DNA from: Tamarix chinensis
Lineage: Eukaryota; Streptophyta; Magnoliopsida; Caryophyllales; Tamaricaceae
Direction of reading: 5' to 3'
Length of the DNA stretch: 64,000 bases
NCBI GenBank assembly: GCA_030549775.1
Contig: CM060173.1
Span: 40,186,610 to 40,250,609 of the forward strand
Below the pieces are notes generated by a model that did no database searches, had not been told where the DNA came from, and was given only the letters and a program-made list of their open reading frames with translations. This document shows, piece after piece, positions 47,878-60,423 of the stretch; position 1 is the stretch's first letter; each line of letters begins with the position of its first letter. Both the position numbers and the translations under genes were made by a program.

Positions 47878-49137
47878 CACTATTATGCCGGTGGATTGGT
47901 CTCGACCCATTTCAATAATCTTTCACTTTCCATGATTAATGTCTTAACCGTCTTATTTGGAAATTTAACCTTAGACATGCATAACTAACTCCCTCTATGC
48001 TTATCCTCCAACTGACCTGTGGCTTAAGTGGCCCATCCTACTCAATCTTACACATCCCAAATCATTTTAACACTCCACACATCACAATGTATAGATTCCA
48101 ACTTCATCCTCACACTTAAATCACCAAGTACACGTGTGACCATAAAAACCCTAAGTAGCCACACAAAACCCTAATTGGCCACACCAAACCCTAGCTCGGT
48201 CTCCTATGTAACCTTAAACGGTCCCACATACTATTTTTCATTCAAAGTAGTCCAACACTCAAAGAACACCTCCATTAACTTCCCCACACCTCATATCAAC
48301 TTTCCATACATAAAATTTACCCCCATACAGACTTTATACACCCCATGCAACCTTTCGAACTTTTCATGCAAAACCCGAAAACTCTCACATGAAACCCTAA
48401 ATTCCCATTGCAAACCCTAGATTCCTTCGTACAACCCTAGATTCCCCCACTCATGATCATGCAACACATAGGTAAACTTCACCTCATTTCACTCCATATC
48501 AACATGTTACATAACCTAACATGCATGTCTTATGGGCCACATTAATTCACATTAAAAACACAACGTATACCTATCATACGTATGCCATAAAACATCACAT
48601 GAACATACCTCAACTCCAAGTCATATTGCACGTAAATTAGTTATAACAATACATGTAATATACATCATATATCATGGCATATGGCATACAAGACATGTAA
48701 AACACATTACACACAAGCGACCTTAGCTACACCCTTACCTAAATGACACTGGTCTTGGAGCACACTCCTACGCCTCCTTAGGGCTTTGATTAGTCTTACC
48801 TAGATTCCCTCCTACTAAAATACTATTATTTACTAATTTATTCTAAGACTAGGTTTTTGATAAATTAATAAAAATGACATTAACTAATTACTAATTTTGC
48901 TAAAGATATAGGAAATAATAGTAATATTGTAAAATTTGATTATATAAGGCTCAAAGACTTTACCCTATCAATAATAATAGTGATACTAAAAAAAAATAAT
49001 GATAATATTAATACTAGTAAAAATAATAATAATAACAACGATAATAATATTACTACTAATAGTAATATGATTCGAAATAAATGGTGGGATAAGGGCTTCG
49101 ACCTTTCACCAAAATAATACTACTAATAATATTAGTA

Positions 49138-49191
<54 letters not shown>

Positions 49192-49272
49192 TCATAAAAC
49201 TGAGAGTAAGGTAAAGTAGGGTTTTGACCCTACTTTAAAATAATATTAATACTATTAATAATACAAATAATG

Positions 49273-49307
<35 letters not shown>

Positions 49308-49367
49308 TGAAATAAGAGTAGAATAGGGCATCGACCCTCAATATAAATAATAATAATAATATCATTA

Positions 49368-49433
<66 letters not shown>

Positions 49434-49667
49434 TATTCAAAGAAAATGAAATGAATTAACATAAAATAAATAATGCTTGTACAAATAGTGAGAAAGGGAT
49501 GAGAGGGTTTAGGGTTCTACTTTAGGTTGGTGGTGGCGGTGGCTGGAAAAAGAGAAGAAAAGGAAAAAAGTTGAATGCTGGGAACAAGAGGTGAAGAATG
49601 AGAGTTGGAGTAGGGGTGTTTGTGACTATCTAGATGGAGAGGAGTAGAATGAGGGTGGTGGCGCAAC
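47878..49667 (-). repeat. G1 5' LTR, piece 2 of 3
   Basis: Resumes the interrupted LTR motif ('cactattatgccggtgg') and aligns with 31,018-32,955. It carries its own expanded trinucleotide tracts at 48,960-49,440. It ends at GCAAC (49,663-49,667) where S1 is inserted. A 33-base block near 48,780 ('gggctttgattagtc...') is absent from the 3' LTR. Confidence 0.9.
48960..49440. repeat. (TAA)n tracts in the G1 5' LTR
   Basis: Several TAA/AAT runs, the longest near 49,366-49,432; broken by the same unique parts as in the 3' LTR. Confidence 0.93.
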
Positions 49668-50049
49668 TGAAATGCCCCGAAAATTTCTAATTTTAAAAGT
49701 TATTTTTAAATGATGTTTTATATTGAAAATTAATTAAATAAACTATTTTTATTAAAATAAAATAAAATTAATTAGGGAAAATTAATAATAAATTTAAAAG
49801 TATTTTAATTTGTCAAAATTTTGGTATTTTAGCTAATTAAGGTTTTTATTTTGGATATTTATTTAAAATAAGAGGGAGAAAATGGTTTCAAATTAATAGG
49901 AATTTTATAAATATTTTAATTTATTAAATTTAGAGTGTTTTGCTAATTAAAATGGAATTTATGGAAAATCTTTTAAAAATCCTAATTTAGCCTAGAAAGG
50001 GATTTGAATATCATTTTATTTAAATATCCCACATATTTTAATTAATTTA

Positions 50050-51235
50050 AATACCTACTCTAATTATTTTTCCTTCTTCCCTTTTTCCTTTTTCCTTTTC
50101 TTTCTTCCTTTTTCTTTCTTCTTCTTTTCCTCCCCGAATTGGGCCTGTCCCAGCGGCCCGGTCCCCTTCGGCGCTGCCCAGACTTACTTCTTTAATGTCG
50201 CACTGTGTTTTAACCTTTCATTCCTTCTAAACTCTGTGTTGCACGCCCGTTTTAATGAGCGCCGAACCGCCCGGTCTCCTCTCCTTTTCTTTCTTTCTTT
50301 TCTACGCCAAAGCACCCGGTCCCCCCATCTTCTTCTTCCTCCTTCCCCAGCCACGTTCGACCTGCAACTTTCGCCGCCACGTCTAAAAATCTTGCCGCCG
50401 GTTATATCCATTTTGACCGACCGTTTTCCTTCCTCTCTCTCACCCCTGACCCGTCTTCCATTTTAAACCAATCCACCTCCCTTTTTCTCGTGCACGATCT
50501 TATCTCTCTCCCTACGTAACTATTCCCGCCACATTCAAATTTTTTCCAGCAACCATCATTGGCTGGTGCCTATCCTCCCTTCTTTCCTTTGACCATATCC
50601 CCCACCCTTAGCCCATAAATATCCCCATACTAGCCTGAGCTTAAGCTTTCTTTCCTGAAACCCAGGAATCTCCCTTGTCTCCCCCGCTCCTTTAGACGCC
50701 GGTCCTACCGTCTTCAACCAACTTCGCCGCCCTCTCCACCTACCAAATTATTCCTTGCACTGCCCTCTATCTAGCCATCCATCCCATATTCCTTGATTCA
50801 TCCTACATAAGCCACCCCGACTTTGCGAAGTAGCCTTCGCGATCACACCTATTTTCTATCTCCACTGCCCTTCGAACCACCTTTAACCACCTATTTCGCC
50901 GCTACCGCTGCTTCTTTCACTTCCCATTCTCTCCTACAGACCCTCCTCTACCTTCCCTTACCTTTAATTTCCTCTTTCTCCCTCCCCTCCTCTCTTTCTC
51001 TTCTTCTCCTCCATTCGGCGACCACCGCCCCGCCGTGCACCACCACCTTTGGATGCGCCACCACCCTTATTCTATCCCTCTCCCTCTGGGCAACTCTAAA
51101 CACCCTAACTCCCACCTTAATTCTCCCTATCTTTTTCCCAGCATCCAACTTTTACCCTTTTCTTCCCTTTTTTCGGCCCCTGACGCCGCCTCCGTGCACC
51201 ACTGTCGGTGCCGCCCATCCCCACTAGCCTAAAGT
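50050..51235. repeat. Pyrimidine tract of S1
   Basis: C+T-biased plus strand, the complement of the G1 purine tract. Long Pro/Ser/Leu-rich frames here are compositional. Confidence 0.85.
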
Positions 51236-51309
51236 TGAACCCTAGACCCTATCAACCCTTCTCCCTATTTTTATAAGCCTTAATTTAATTTATTTCATTT
51301 ATTTGGATA

Positions 51310-51840
51310 TAAATACTATTATTATTATTATTATTTATATTTTTAATATGTATTATTATTATTATTAGTATTAATGTTTTGATTATTATTTCTGTTGAGG
51401 GCTGAAGCCCTATTGTATTTTATTTTTGATTTTATCATTATTACTCTTATTATTTCCATTATTACTATTATTAATATTAAGATGTTATAAGTATAATTAT
51501 TATTATTATTTCGTATTTTGAATTACTATTATTATTATTCCATTATTAATATTACAAATACTTTACTATTAGTTTTATTATTGTTGTTGTTGTTGTTGTT
51601 ATTGTTATTAATTTTTTTTACTATTTCATTATTATTATTACTACTACTAAGTTTTTTATTTATCTTACTAATATTATTACTAGTATTATTTTGGGAAAGG
51701 GGCCGAAGCCTTTATTTTACTTTGTTTTTGAATAATGTCCTTTTTATTATTAGTATTGTTACTATTATTATTATTATTCTTATTTATAGTCTCATTGATA
51801 TTATTTTTAGTATCATCATCATTATTATTATTAGAATAAA
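51310..51840. repeat. (TTA)n/(TTG)n trinucleotide tracts of S1
   Basis: TTA runs with a TTG run near 51,581-51,600; broken by 'gggctgaagcccta' and 'ggccgaagcc' blocks that match 'gggcttcgaccc' in G1. Confidence 0.92.
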
Positions 51841-52276
51841 GTATTTAACCCTGCGTTAATTATCAACTTTTATAATGTTATTTCTATTAGTATGTTATTA
51901 TTTGGTCAAAGTCCTAAGGAGGCGTAGGAGCGTGCTCTAAGACTGGTGTCGTTTCAGGTAAGGGTGTTACTAAGGTCGTTTGTGTGTTTATATGCATTAT
52001 GTGCTTCGCATGCTATGTATCCTATATTTATCATTATTAATTATGTCGTGTGTGGTTTGATGTGGAATTGAAGTATGTTTTCGTGTGTTTACATGGCATG
52101 TGTGTTATGTATAAGTGATGATATGTGTCGTGATCCTGTAAGACATGCATGCGAGGGAGTTGATGTGTTTTGTGTGGGAGAAAGGATGAAAAAGGAGGAT
52201 GGGGAAAGAGGTTGACCAACGGAGGTGAGTTGACCTAAGTATTTTAATGATTCATGAGTGGAAGAATAAAATGGAG

Positions 52277-52790
52277 AACTTTAGGGTTTCGTGTGAGAGA
52301 ATCTGATTTATGATTTTTATGGTTTTGTGTGGGAGAATCTGATTTATGATTTTTATGGTTTTGTGCGGGAGAATATAATTTATGGTTTTATATGGGAGAA
52401 TCTAATTTATGGTTTTGTATGGAAGAATCTAATTGATGGTTTTGTATGAGAGGATCTATTCTAGGCTTTGGTATGGATGAATCATTGATTTTGTGTGGAT
52501 TGAATTTAGGGTTTTGTATGATGGAATCTAGGGTTTTGCATGGTGGTATTTATGGCTGAATAGTGGTATTAGGGTTTGCATGGTGGTATTAGGGTTTACA
52601 TGGTAGTATTAATGGTTGCATGGTGGTATTAATGGTTGTATAGTGGTATTAGGGTTTGCATGGTTGTCTTAATAGTATCATGGTGGTATTAATGGTTGTA
52701 TGGTGGTATTAGGGTTTTCATGGTGGAGTTAGGGTTTTGCATGGGAGTTAATGATCGCATGGGATTTAGGGTTTGCATGAAAAGTTCAAA
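52277..52790. repeat. Two minisatellites in S1
   Basis: First a unit of about 27-36 bases containing 'tttatggttttgtgtgggag' and 'aatctgattta' repeats through about 52,500; then a unit of about 18-24 bases, 'tggtattagggtttgcatgg', repeats from about 52,540 to 52,740. The G1 LTRs have only a few such units (31,680-31,760). Confidence 0.85.
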
Positions 52791-54376
52791 AGGTTTCATG
52801 GGATGTGTAAAGTTTACATGGGCATGACATTTACATATGGAAGGTTGATTTGGGATACGAGGAAGATAATGTAAGTGTTATTAGGGTGTTTGAACATTTT
52901 GGGTGAATAATAGTACGTGGAGTTATATAAGGGTCCGTAGGAGACTGAACTAGGGTTTGTGTGGACAATTAGGGTTTGTTGTGGTTGCTTAGAATTTTTG
53001 TGTTATCATGTGTATTTGGTGATTAAAGTATAATTATGATTGTGGAATTTATGATTTGTGATTTGTGATGTGTGAAGTGTAAATGGAATGATTCATGCAT
53101 GTCCAGAATGAAACTTTCTGAATAAGATACTTAAAACATTAATTATTTAAAATGGAGTATCGTTGAGACGAGACCAACCGATCCACCGGTTCGGAATAGT
53201 GGTTAGGGTTTTTACCCTATGTGTGACCGATCCACCGGTTAAAATAGTAGTTAGGACATGATGTCCTATGTGTGACCGATCCACCGGTTATAATAGTGGA
53301 GGTTCTCGAGCTCAATGATCACAAACCAGAGTGTTGCTAAAGTACTTAAAAGATACTAATTACTTATAGTGGAACGCCATGCGAGCTGGGGCCAGCCAAT
53401 CCACAGTTAGGAATAGTGGTTATGTAACACCCCCAAAATTTACTACTAAAAAATTTCGTTAATTAAAAGGAAATTAGCGGAACCAAATTAATAAACCGTG
53501 AACTTTGGAAATATTACCGCCACACTTGGTACCAGACCGGTTCACTCCTACCGTTCCAGTACCAAGTTCTAAGGCTAAAAGAGTAAAACATAATTAACAA
53601 GAAACTCAAGCATATATAAATCAGAGTAGCGCGGTAAACAATTTACTAGAGTAAAATTCAACAATGGTGGTTACAAAATAACAAATACATTGAATTTAGA
53701 AGAGACAAATTGAAACCCTAGTAGTTCGGGATAGTTCCTGACGCTCTTTCCCGATGCCCACTTGAATAGCACCGAACACGACCTGCAAGGGGTACTGTCC
53801 ATTAAATAGGCAGGGGACCCACGAAGGGAACCCTTTAGTACTACGGTATTAAGTCACTCTTTAAAAACGCACTTAAAAACAGGCACGCAATGTAACACAT
53901 GAAATACTACTGCATTCGTACATAACCATAGGTATAAACATAATATTCAAACCCACACATATAGTACATAAGGTCATGAAGAAATTCTACCATGTATAAA
54001 TGATCAAGGCCACACATAAAGTATATACTTATTACAGATTAATTATTTAATTAATCTTTTTATCGGAAGTCAATGCACACCATGCCTTTTATCAAATCCA
54101 TGTAAGTACAGGAACACCCCACTATTTTAGCCGGTGGATCGGTCACTTATAGGGTAGAATGCACCTGACCACTATTACTAACCGATGGATCGGCTGGTTC
54201 CTGCTCACCCCACTGTAAGTAATTAGTATCTTTTAAGTGTCTTTAGCACACTCTAGTTTGTGTTTATTGAGCTCGAGTCACACCACTATTATTGCCAATG
54301 GGCCGGTCACTTGTGGGACAAAGTCCACACCACTATTATTCATCGGTGGATCGGTCACTTATAGAGCAGAACGCAC

Positions 54377-54378
<2 letters not shown>

Positions 54379-54426
<48 letters not shown>
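54379..54426. repeat. (AT)n microsatellite at the N2 deletion junction
   Basis: About 24 AT units between 'gcagaacgcaccc' and 'ttaggcc'; N1 and N3 have kilobases of LTR sequence between these two points. Confidence 0.9.
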
Positions 54427-54429
<3 letters not shown>

Positions 54430-54699
54430 GCCATATTCTTTTACAAGGTACATTAATAAAATCCCCTAAGGCTCACAAAACATTAATCATGCATTAAGAT
54501 ATCAAGGTACATTGATTATCAAAACCAATACCTAAAAATAATATCAAGGCTTATTACATTAGAAAAGATAAAAACCAAATTATAAGGCTTTATAACACTT
54601 AATTAATAAAATAATTAAAAAAAATATTATTATACCTTAAAAATCATTAAACAACTAAATTAAGAAATGTTGAGACTTATGCAGCATGAGTTGCATGCA

Positions 54700-55445
54700 A
54701 AGAATTGGGGAGGAGGGGCTCGAAGGTGGTGAAAAGAGGGAAGAATGGGCATTTTCGGGTTAGAGGTTTGGGGCAAGGGAATGGTGCAGAAGTGTAGAGG
54801 GGGTGTAAGTGGCGGTCGGACAAGGGCTGAAGGAGGCTAAGGGCGGTGGAGGTGGCGGCAGTGAGGCTGCGAAGGTGGCGGTCGAAGTGGGTGTCGGGAT
54901 GGAAGGCTGGTGAGGAAGGAAAATGGGGAGGGAAAATGAAGGTTTTTGGATGACGGTTTCGACCAGAGGAGGATGGGGGCGGTAGAGGGGGTAGCAAAGA
55001 GTAATTTGGTGGCTGAGTTGGTGGCAGAAACAGCGGGACGGCGGCCGAATACGACGATGTAGGGTGGATGCTGAGAAGGGAGGGAGAGAAGAGAAAAAGA
55101 GGAGAGGAGGAAGAATGGGGCTGCGGGGTGGCTTGATAGGTGCTGTGATCGGTTGGGGGTGAGGTAGAGGGTGGCAGGACGTGGTGTAAGTGGTGGTTGA
55201 GGTGGCTAAAGCGGCGGTGGCGAAAAAAAATAGAGAGAGAGGGGAGGTGAAGAAAGGGATAAAATGATAGGCTCGGGCAAGGCATAAGGCTCGAAAAAAA
55301 ATGCAGAATGAGTAGGGAAGGAGGAAGAAATATGAGAGGAAGAGAAGAGAAGGGATAGGTGGTGGTAGGTGGTAGGGAAATGGGCGTTGTAGGGAGAGGG
55401 AAAAGAAGGTGGTGACGATAGGGAGAGGGAGAAGGAGACAGGGAT
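54700..55445. repeat. Purine tract of N2
   Basis: G+A-biased plus strand, matching N1 43,100-43,800. Ser/Pro-rich minus frames (for example 55,285-54,677) are compositional. Confidence 0.8.
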
Positions 55446-56140
55446 GGTGTGTAACACCCCCAAAATTTGCTACTGAAAAATTTCGTTTTATTTAAAACAA
55501 TTAGCGGAAGTAAAATATAAAACGATGAATTTCGAGGATATTACCGCCACACTTAGTACCAGACTGGCTCACTTATACCATTCCAGTACCAAGTGCTAAG
55601 GCTAAAGGAATGAGATACACTTTGCTAGATTTCCAAAAAATGTTTAATCAGAGTAGCGTAATACACTTTACAAAATTAGAATCCACCAGTGGTGGTTACA
55701 AGAATAAGAAATATATTTAAACCAGAAAGAAAAAGCAAAGGGAGAACCCTAAAAGTGCATATAATCCTTACTCTCTTTCCCGTTAGCCACTTGAGTAGCA
55801 CCTGAAAAGACCTGCAAGGGACACTGCCCATTGAATAGGCAGGGGCCCCACAAAGGGAACCCTTTAGTACTACGGTACTGAGTAACCCTTTAAAATCACA
55901 CTTAAAAGCAAGCCTGTAATGTCACATATGATTCAAAGCTAAATACATATATAACAAGATGTGTACATATAACATTCACATAATTAACAATCACATTAGA
56001 TATCAAAAGGTCGTTATGAACAATCAATACTTTCGGGCCTTAAGACATTTCATAGTGCAAAATCAATACATTCGGGCCTTAAGCCATTAGCCCATCATTA
56101 TTCATTCAATCTCATATTTTATATCCATGTGAGTTCGAGA

Positions 56141-56575
56141 ACCCCACTATTATAGACAGTGGATTGGTCACTTATAGGGCAGAACGCACCTAACCACTAT
56201 TATATGCCATTGGATCGGTCTCTAGGGCAAAATGCTCCTGGCCACTATTATTTGCCGGTGGACCGGTCTGACCCTGACTCACATGGTGTTCCACTATAAG
56301 TGATTAGTATTTTCCCATAACTTTATTCACATCCATGACTGATTTTATTGAGCTCGGGACCCCCACTATTATTGCCGGTGGATCAGAATATATATATCAA
56401 CATCATCCAGGGAAACACGCTCCTGGGCCACTATTATGTCCGGTGGACCGGTACTCATAATCACTTGCTAGGGTAACACTCTCCTGGGCCACTATTATAT
56501 CTGGTAGATCAGTACTCATAATCACTTACCAGGGCAACACGCTCTTGGGCCACTATTATAACTGGTGGATTGGTA
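56141..56575. repeat. LTR motif array of N3
   Basis: Seven copies of the CCACTATTATAGCCGGTGG motif, near 56,141, 56,197, 56,244, 56,361, 56,429, 56,488 and 56,548, the last four each preceded by 'agggcaacacgctcctgg'-like bases. Confidence 0.85.
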
Positions 56576-57249
56576 GTCAATATCATAATCCAACTAGGCC
56601 CGACTCATAATCTTTCACTTTCATGATTAGTATTTATCCTTTCTTTAATTAGCACAACAAATTCATTTATTTACACGGGACACAAAGGTACACCAGTCGT
56701 ACTGGTGCATACAAGCTACTCAGTACCCTTCAACCACGAATCCAAGGACGCAAATGTACCCTGGTCGTACTGGTGCATAAAGCTACTTAGTACCTTACCG
56801 ACAAGGACACCTAATCCATAAGTATGCATACCCCCTAACTAGGTCCGTAGAGCTAGATAGAGTAAGATATAGGGCCTGGCTAGGGCACAAAGGCACACCA
56901 GCAAATACCAGAATAATCATAGGCTAAACCTCGTCTTTAGGGTAGCGACCCCTAAAGAGTTACCATTCCCGATCTCGAGGTCTTTCACTTTAAGTATTAT
57001 TGTTTTAATTAAAGTAATCATGAAAAGTACAATAATCAGATACTTATTCACTTTCAATCGTTCTGATATTATTAGTCGTTTCTTATTCAAGCGGTTATCC
57101 AAGATAACACAGAGAAATCATTAAGGCTATCAGAATCTCATATAATTCTGAATTAAGATTCGTTATCATAATACTTACTAATTATCAAATACTCTTACCT
57201 TATTAATCAGGGTTATTTGAGTCATATTATAAAATTCTACAATCAAAAC

Positions 57250-58500
57250 GACAAGTTAGGTACAAATTACTCATTTACCCCTTTCTTATATAATTGCTAA
57301 GTCATCCCTTCCTTACTTGATAAATTACCATATTACCCTTAAGGTTGCATAATTATCAAATTACCCCTTGCTCGGTTTATGTTATCTTCTACGCTTTTTA
57401 GATCACCATTCACCCTTCATAATTGTTAACCTTAACATATTTCCCTTTTTTGGTTGGTTAGATTACCAATTGCCTTTATCCTTTATTATAGTTATTAAAT
57501 TGCCCTTGAGTTGGATAAATTACCAAATTACCCTCCTTCATTATCTTGATTACTATTTTGCCCCGTTAGTTGGTTAAATAATTACCAATTTACCCTTTAG
57601 TTGGTTAAATTACCTAAATGCCCCTTTAGTTGGATAAATTACCAAATTGCCCTTCTCCTTTATCATAATTACCATTTTACCCCTCTCAATGATTATAATT
57701 GCCATTTTATCCTTTCCAATTATTATCAATCCCAAATTACCCTTCTTCATAATTACAATTATTAATTTACCCTTTTTCATAATTATAATTACTAATTTAC
57801 CCTTCTCCATATTTATAATTATTAATTTACACTTCTCCATATTTATAATTATTAATTTACCCTTCTCCATATTTATAATTGATAATTTACCCTTTTCCAT
57901 TCTTATAATTACTATATTGCCCTTCTCCATTATTAAAATTACCATAATGCCCTTTTATTGATTAATTTACCAAATTACCCTTCTCTATTATCATAATTAT
58001 CCAATTACCCTTTTATAATCATAATTTAATTACCAATTTATCCTTCGTTGTTATCATTATTACCAAGTTACCCCTTACTCCCAAGTATGCCATAAATATC
58101 CTTTTAATTTACAAAATTACCCTTCTACCCCTTACTTCCAAATTACCATAATATCTTTTTATTTACAAAATTACCACAATACCCTTTCACTTATAAAAAT
58201 TACCACAACACCCTTTTTACTTTACAATTTACTATTTTACCCTTTTACATTCAAAATTACCATTTTTATCCTTCCTTACAAAATTACCATTTTGCCTTTC
58301 TTTTCCAAAATTACCATATTACCCCTTTACTCCCAAAATTACCATAATACCCTTTTACTCATAAAATTTCATTTTCCCCTTTACTTCCAAACTTACCATA
58401 ATACCCTAACTCCCAAAATTACCACAATACCCCTTTTTACTTGTAAAATTGCCATATTGCCTTTTTGCCTTCAAATTACTACTTTACCCCCTTTATTTCA
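57250..58500. repeat. ATTACC-type minisatellite of N3 with a 30-base subarray
   Basis: Degenerate 'aaattaccattttacccctt' units over 1.25 kb. Between 57,724 and 57,960 eight near-identical 30-base units ('tttataattattaatttacc' plus 'cttctccata') follow each other; because 30 is a multiple of 3, both strands show an open frame with a 10-residue period. I treat those frames as artefacts. Confidence 0.88.
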
Positions 58501-59772
58501 CCACTTTTATTAAATTAACATTACCACATGAAATAATAGTATTAATACTCCATTAACAATATCCAACTCCACCAACCATTATATTTTAACATAATACATA
58601 TTAGCACCCACACATATTAGGCCATAATCTAGCACAAGGAATATTACTAAAATACCCCTAGGGCTCACAATAATATTATTTATGCATAAATAGTCACAAT
58701 AACATAATATGTCATGGATAAGTACTTTAACACTTTCATTAATAAACAAGTTCTTCCCTTAGACAACATTTACACACATAACACATAAAAGGGCATTCTT
58801 TCCTTTTTATTAATTAATACAAGCCAGCATATAAATTATACTAACAACCATATATCAAACATAATAACATATTAAAAATCCTAATGTGTAAACATACGTT
58901 TATCTATGCGTTTAAGTGGGGTTTAATGATTACCTTATATCCCGCAAAAATTGAATCTTACTGCTATCCCGGTTAAATATTCAAGCTTTAAATAGCAAAA
59001 TCAATACCTAAAAATAATATCAATAATTATCATATTAGAAATAAGAAAATCAAAGCACAAGACCTCATAAAATTTACTTAATGAAGTAACTAGCTTAAAT
59101 ATTATTTTACCTTAAAATTTTTAATAAAAATGGTTCAATAATTGCAGCAACTTATACTGCATATGCAGCATGAGCTGCATGCAAAAATAATTAGAGGAAG
59201 GCTCAAAGGGGAGTGTGAAGGAAGAAAACTTGGTTATTTTTGGGTTGGGGTCTTTAGGCTAGAATAGAAGATAGATGGGGGAGGTTTCAAGGCAAGGGAA
59301 TGGTTCAAGAGTGAAGAGGAGGTGTAGGTGGTGGCTGGTGATGGGTTGATGGCGGCGGCGAGGCAGCGAAGATGACTGTCGAGGTGGGTTGAGGTGGAGA
59401 GGCTGAGAAGGAAGGAAAAGAGAAGGGAAAAATGAAGGGGTTCGGGGACTTATTTCGGCCAAACAATGGATGGGGATCGTAGAGGAGGTTGCAGGGAGTT
59501 GAATGGTGGGTTGGGTGGCGGCAGAGGCGGCCGGAAGGTGGCGATTGGTGGTGTTACAGGAGGACTACCGAGAAGGGGGAAACTGGAGAGAAAAATAGGT
59601 GGGGAGGAAGAAGGGATGCGGGGTGGCTTGAGGGGGTGTGTCGTGGTGGTGTAGGGCTGTAGTATAAGGTGGCAGGAGGCACTGTAGGCTGCGGGTGTGG
59701 CGGTTGGAGTGGCAGAGGGGTGGTGGTGCACAAAATAGGGGGAAAAGTGAAGGGGAGAAAATGAAATAGAAG

Positions 59773-59777
59773 GGGAG
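59773..59777. repeat. TRIM compound target duplication GGGAG, left copy
   Basis: GGGAG precedes the left outer LTR end and follows the right outer LTR end (60,424-60,428). The surrounding DNA is purine-rich, so a chance match is more likely than usual. Confidence 0.65.
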
Positions 59778-59937
59778 TGATACGGACCCAAAGGGGTACT
59801 CCCCAGAGGGCCCCAGGGGTACTCCCCCGGGAAGAGCCCTAACTCCACCCAAAAGCTAGCTCAAGAGGTGAGGACTGACTCTCCCATATAAACTGCCCAA
59901 AGATCCCCTCAGTAACCGATGTGGGAATCCCACATCA
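59778..59937 (-). repeat. TRIM LTR-a (3' LTR of the minus copy)
   Basis: Plus strand TGATACGGACCC...CCCACATCA. Differs from LTR-b by a few substitutions and two single-base gaps in the G/C runs. Confidence 0.92.
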
Positions 59938-60021
59938 CCCACCCCCTTTAGACTACACGTCCTCGTGCTGCCTCTGTCGGCGATCGGCACGGAAGACCGC
60001 AGGGAGGTTTGACTGAGGATA

Positions 60022-60033
60022 GCTCTGATACCA
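60022..60033 (-). other. TRIM primer binding site
   Basis: The minus strand reads TGGTATCAGAGC two bases after LTR-b, an exact 12-base complement to the 3' end of initiator tRNA-Met. Confidence 0.88.
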
Positions 60034-60035
60034 GA

Positions 60036-60197
60036 TGATACGGACCCAAAGGGGGTACTCCCCCAGAGGGCCCCAAGGGTACTCCCCCGGGAAGAGCCCT
60101 AACTCCACCAAAAAGCTAGCTCAAGAGGTGAGGACTGACTCCCCTATATAAACTGCCCAAAGATCCCCTCAGTAACCGATGTGGGAATCCCACATCA
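60036..60197 (-). repeat. TRIM LTR-b (5' LTR of the minus copy)
   Basis: 162 bases. A TATATA box in the minus-strand context 'cagtttatatagggg' is present in all three LTRs. Confidence 0.92.
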
Positions 60198-60261
60198 TGC
60201 AGTCTTGCGTGCCGATCGCCGACAGAGGCAGCACGAGGACGTGCAGTCTAAAGGGGGTGGG

Positions 60262-60423
60262 TGATGTGGGATTCCCACATCGGTTACTGAGGGGATCTTT
60301 GGGCAGTTTATATAGGGGAGTCAGTCTTCACCTCTTGAGCTAGCTTTTGGGTGGAGTTAGGGCTCTTCCCGAGGGAGTACCCCTGGGGCCCTCTGGGGGA
60401 GTACCCCCTTTGGGTCCGTATCA
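60262..60423 (+). repeat. TRIM LTR-c (3' LTR of the partial plus copy)
   Basis: Inverted relative to LTR-b, with four mismatches by my count over 162 bases, separated from it by 64 bases. A transcript across both could fold into a long hairpin. Confidence 0.92.

Larger units (their letters stand above)
59778..60423. mobile_element. Compound TRIM: complete minus-strand copy joined to a partial plus-strand copy
   Basis: Three LTRs of 160-162 bases. LTR-a (59,778-59,937) and LTR-b (60,036-60,197) are direct repeats around a 98-base centre and form a complete TRIM on the minus strand. A 64-base piece of the same centre in plus orientation (60,198-60,261) and LTR-c (60,262-60,423) follow. Both outer ends are therefore the U5 end of the LTR. 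No protein is encoded; movement needs enzymes of another LTR element. The purine tract AAAGGGGGTGGG precedes both 3' LTRs. Every junction falls exactly on an LTR terminus or on an internal base. Confidence 0.9.

Noticed and set aside
57610..57961. Overlapping frames of 111 and 104 codons with a 10-residue repeat.
   Set aside because: Caused by a 30-base minisatellite; the corresponding array in N1 is not open in the same way.
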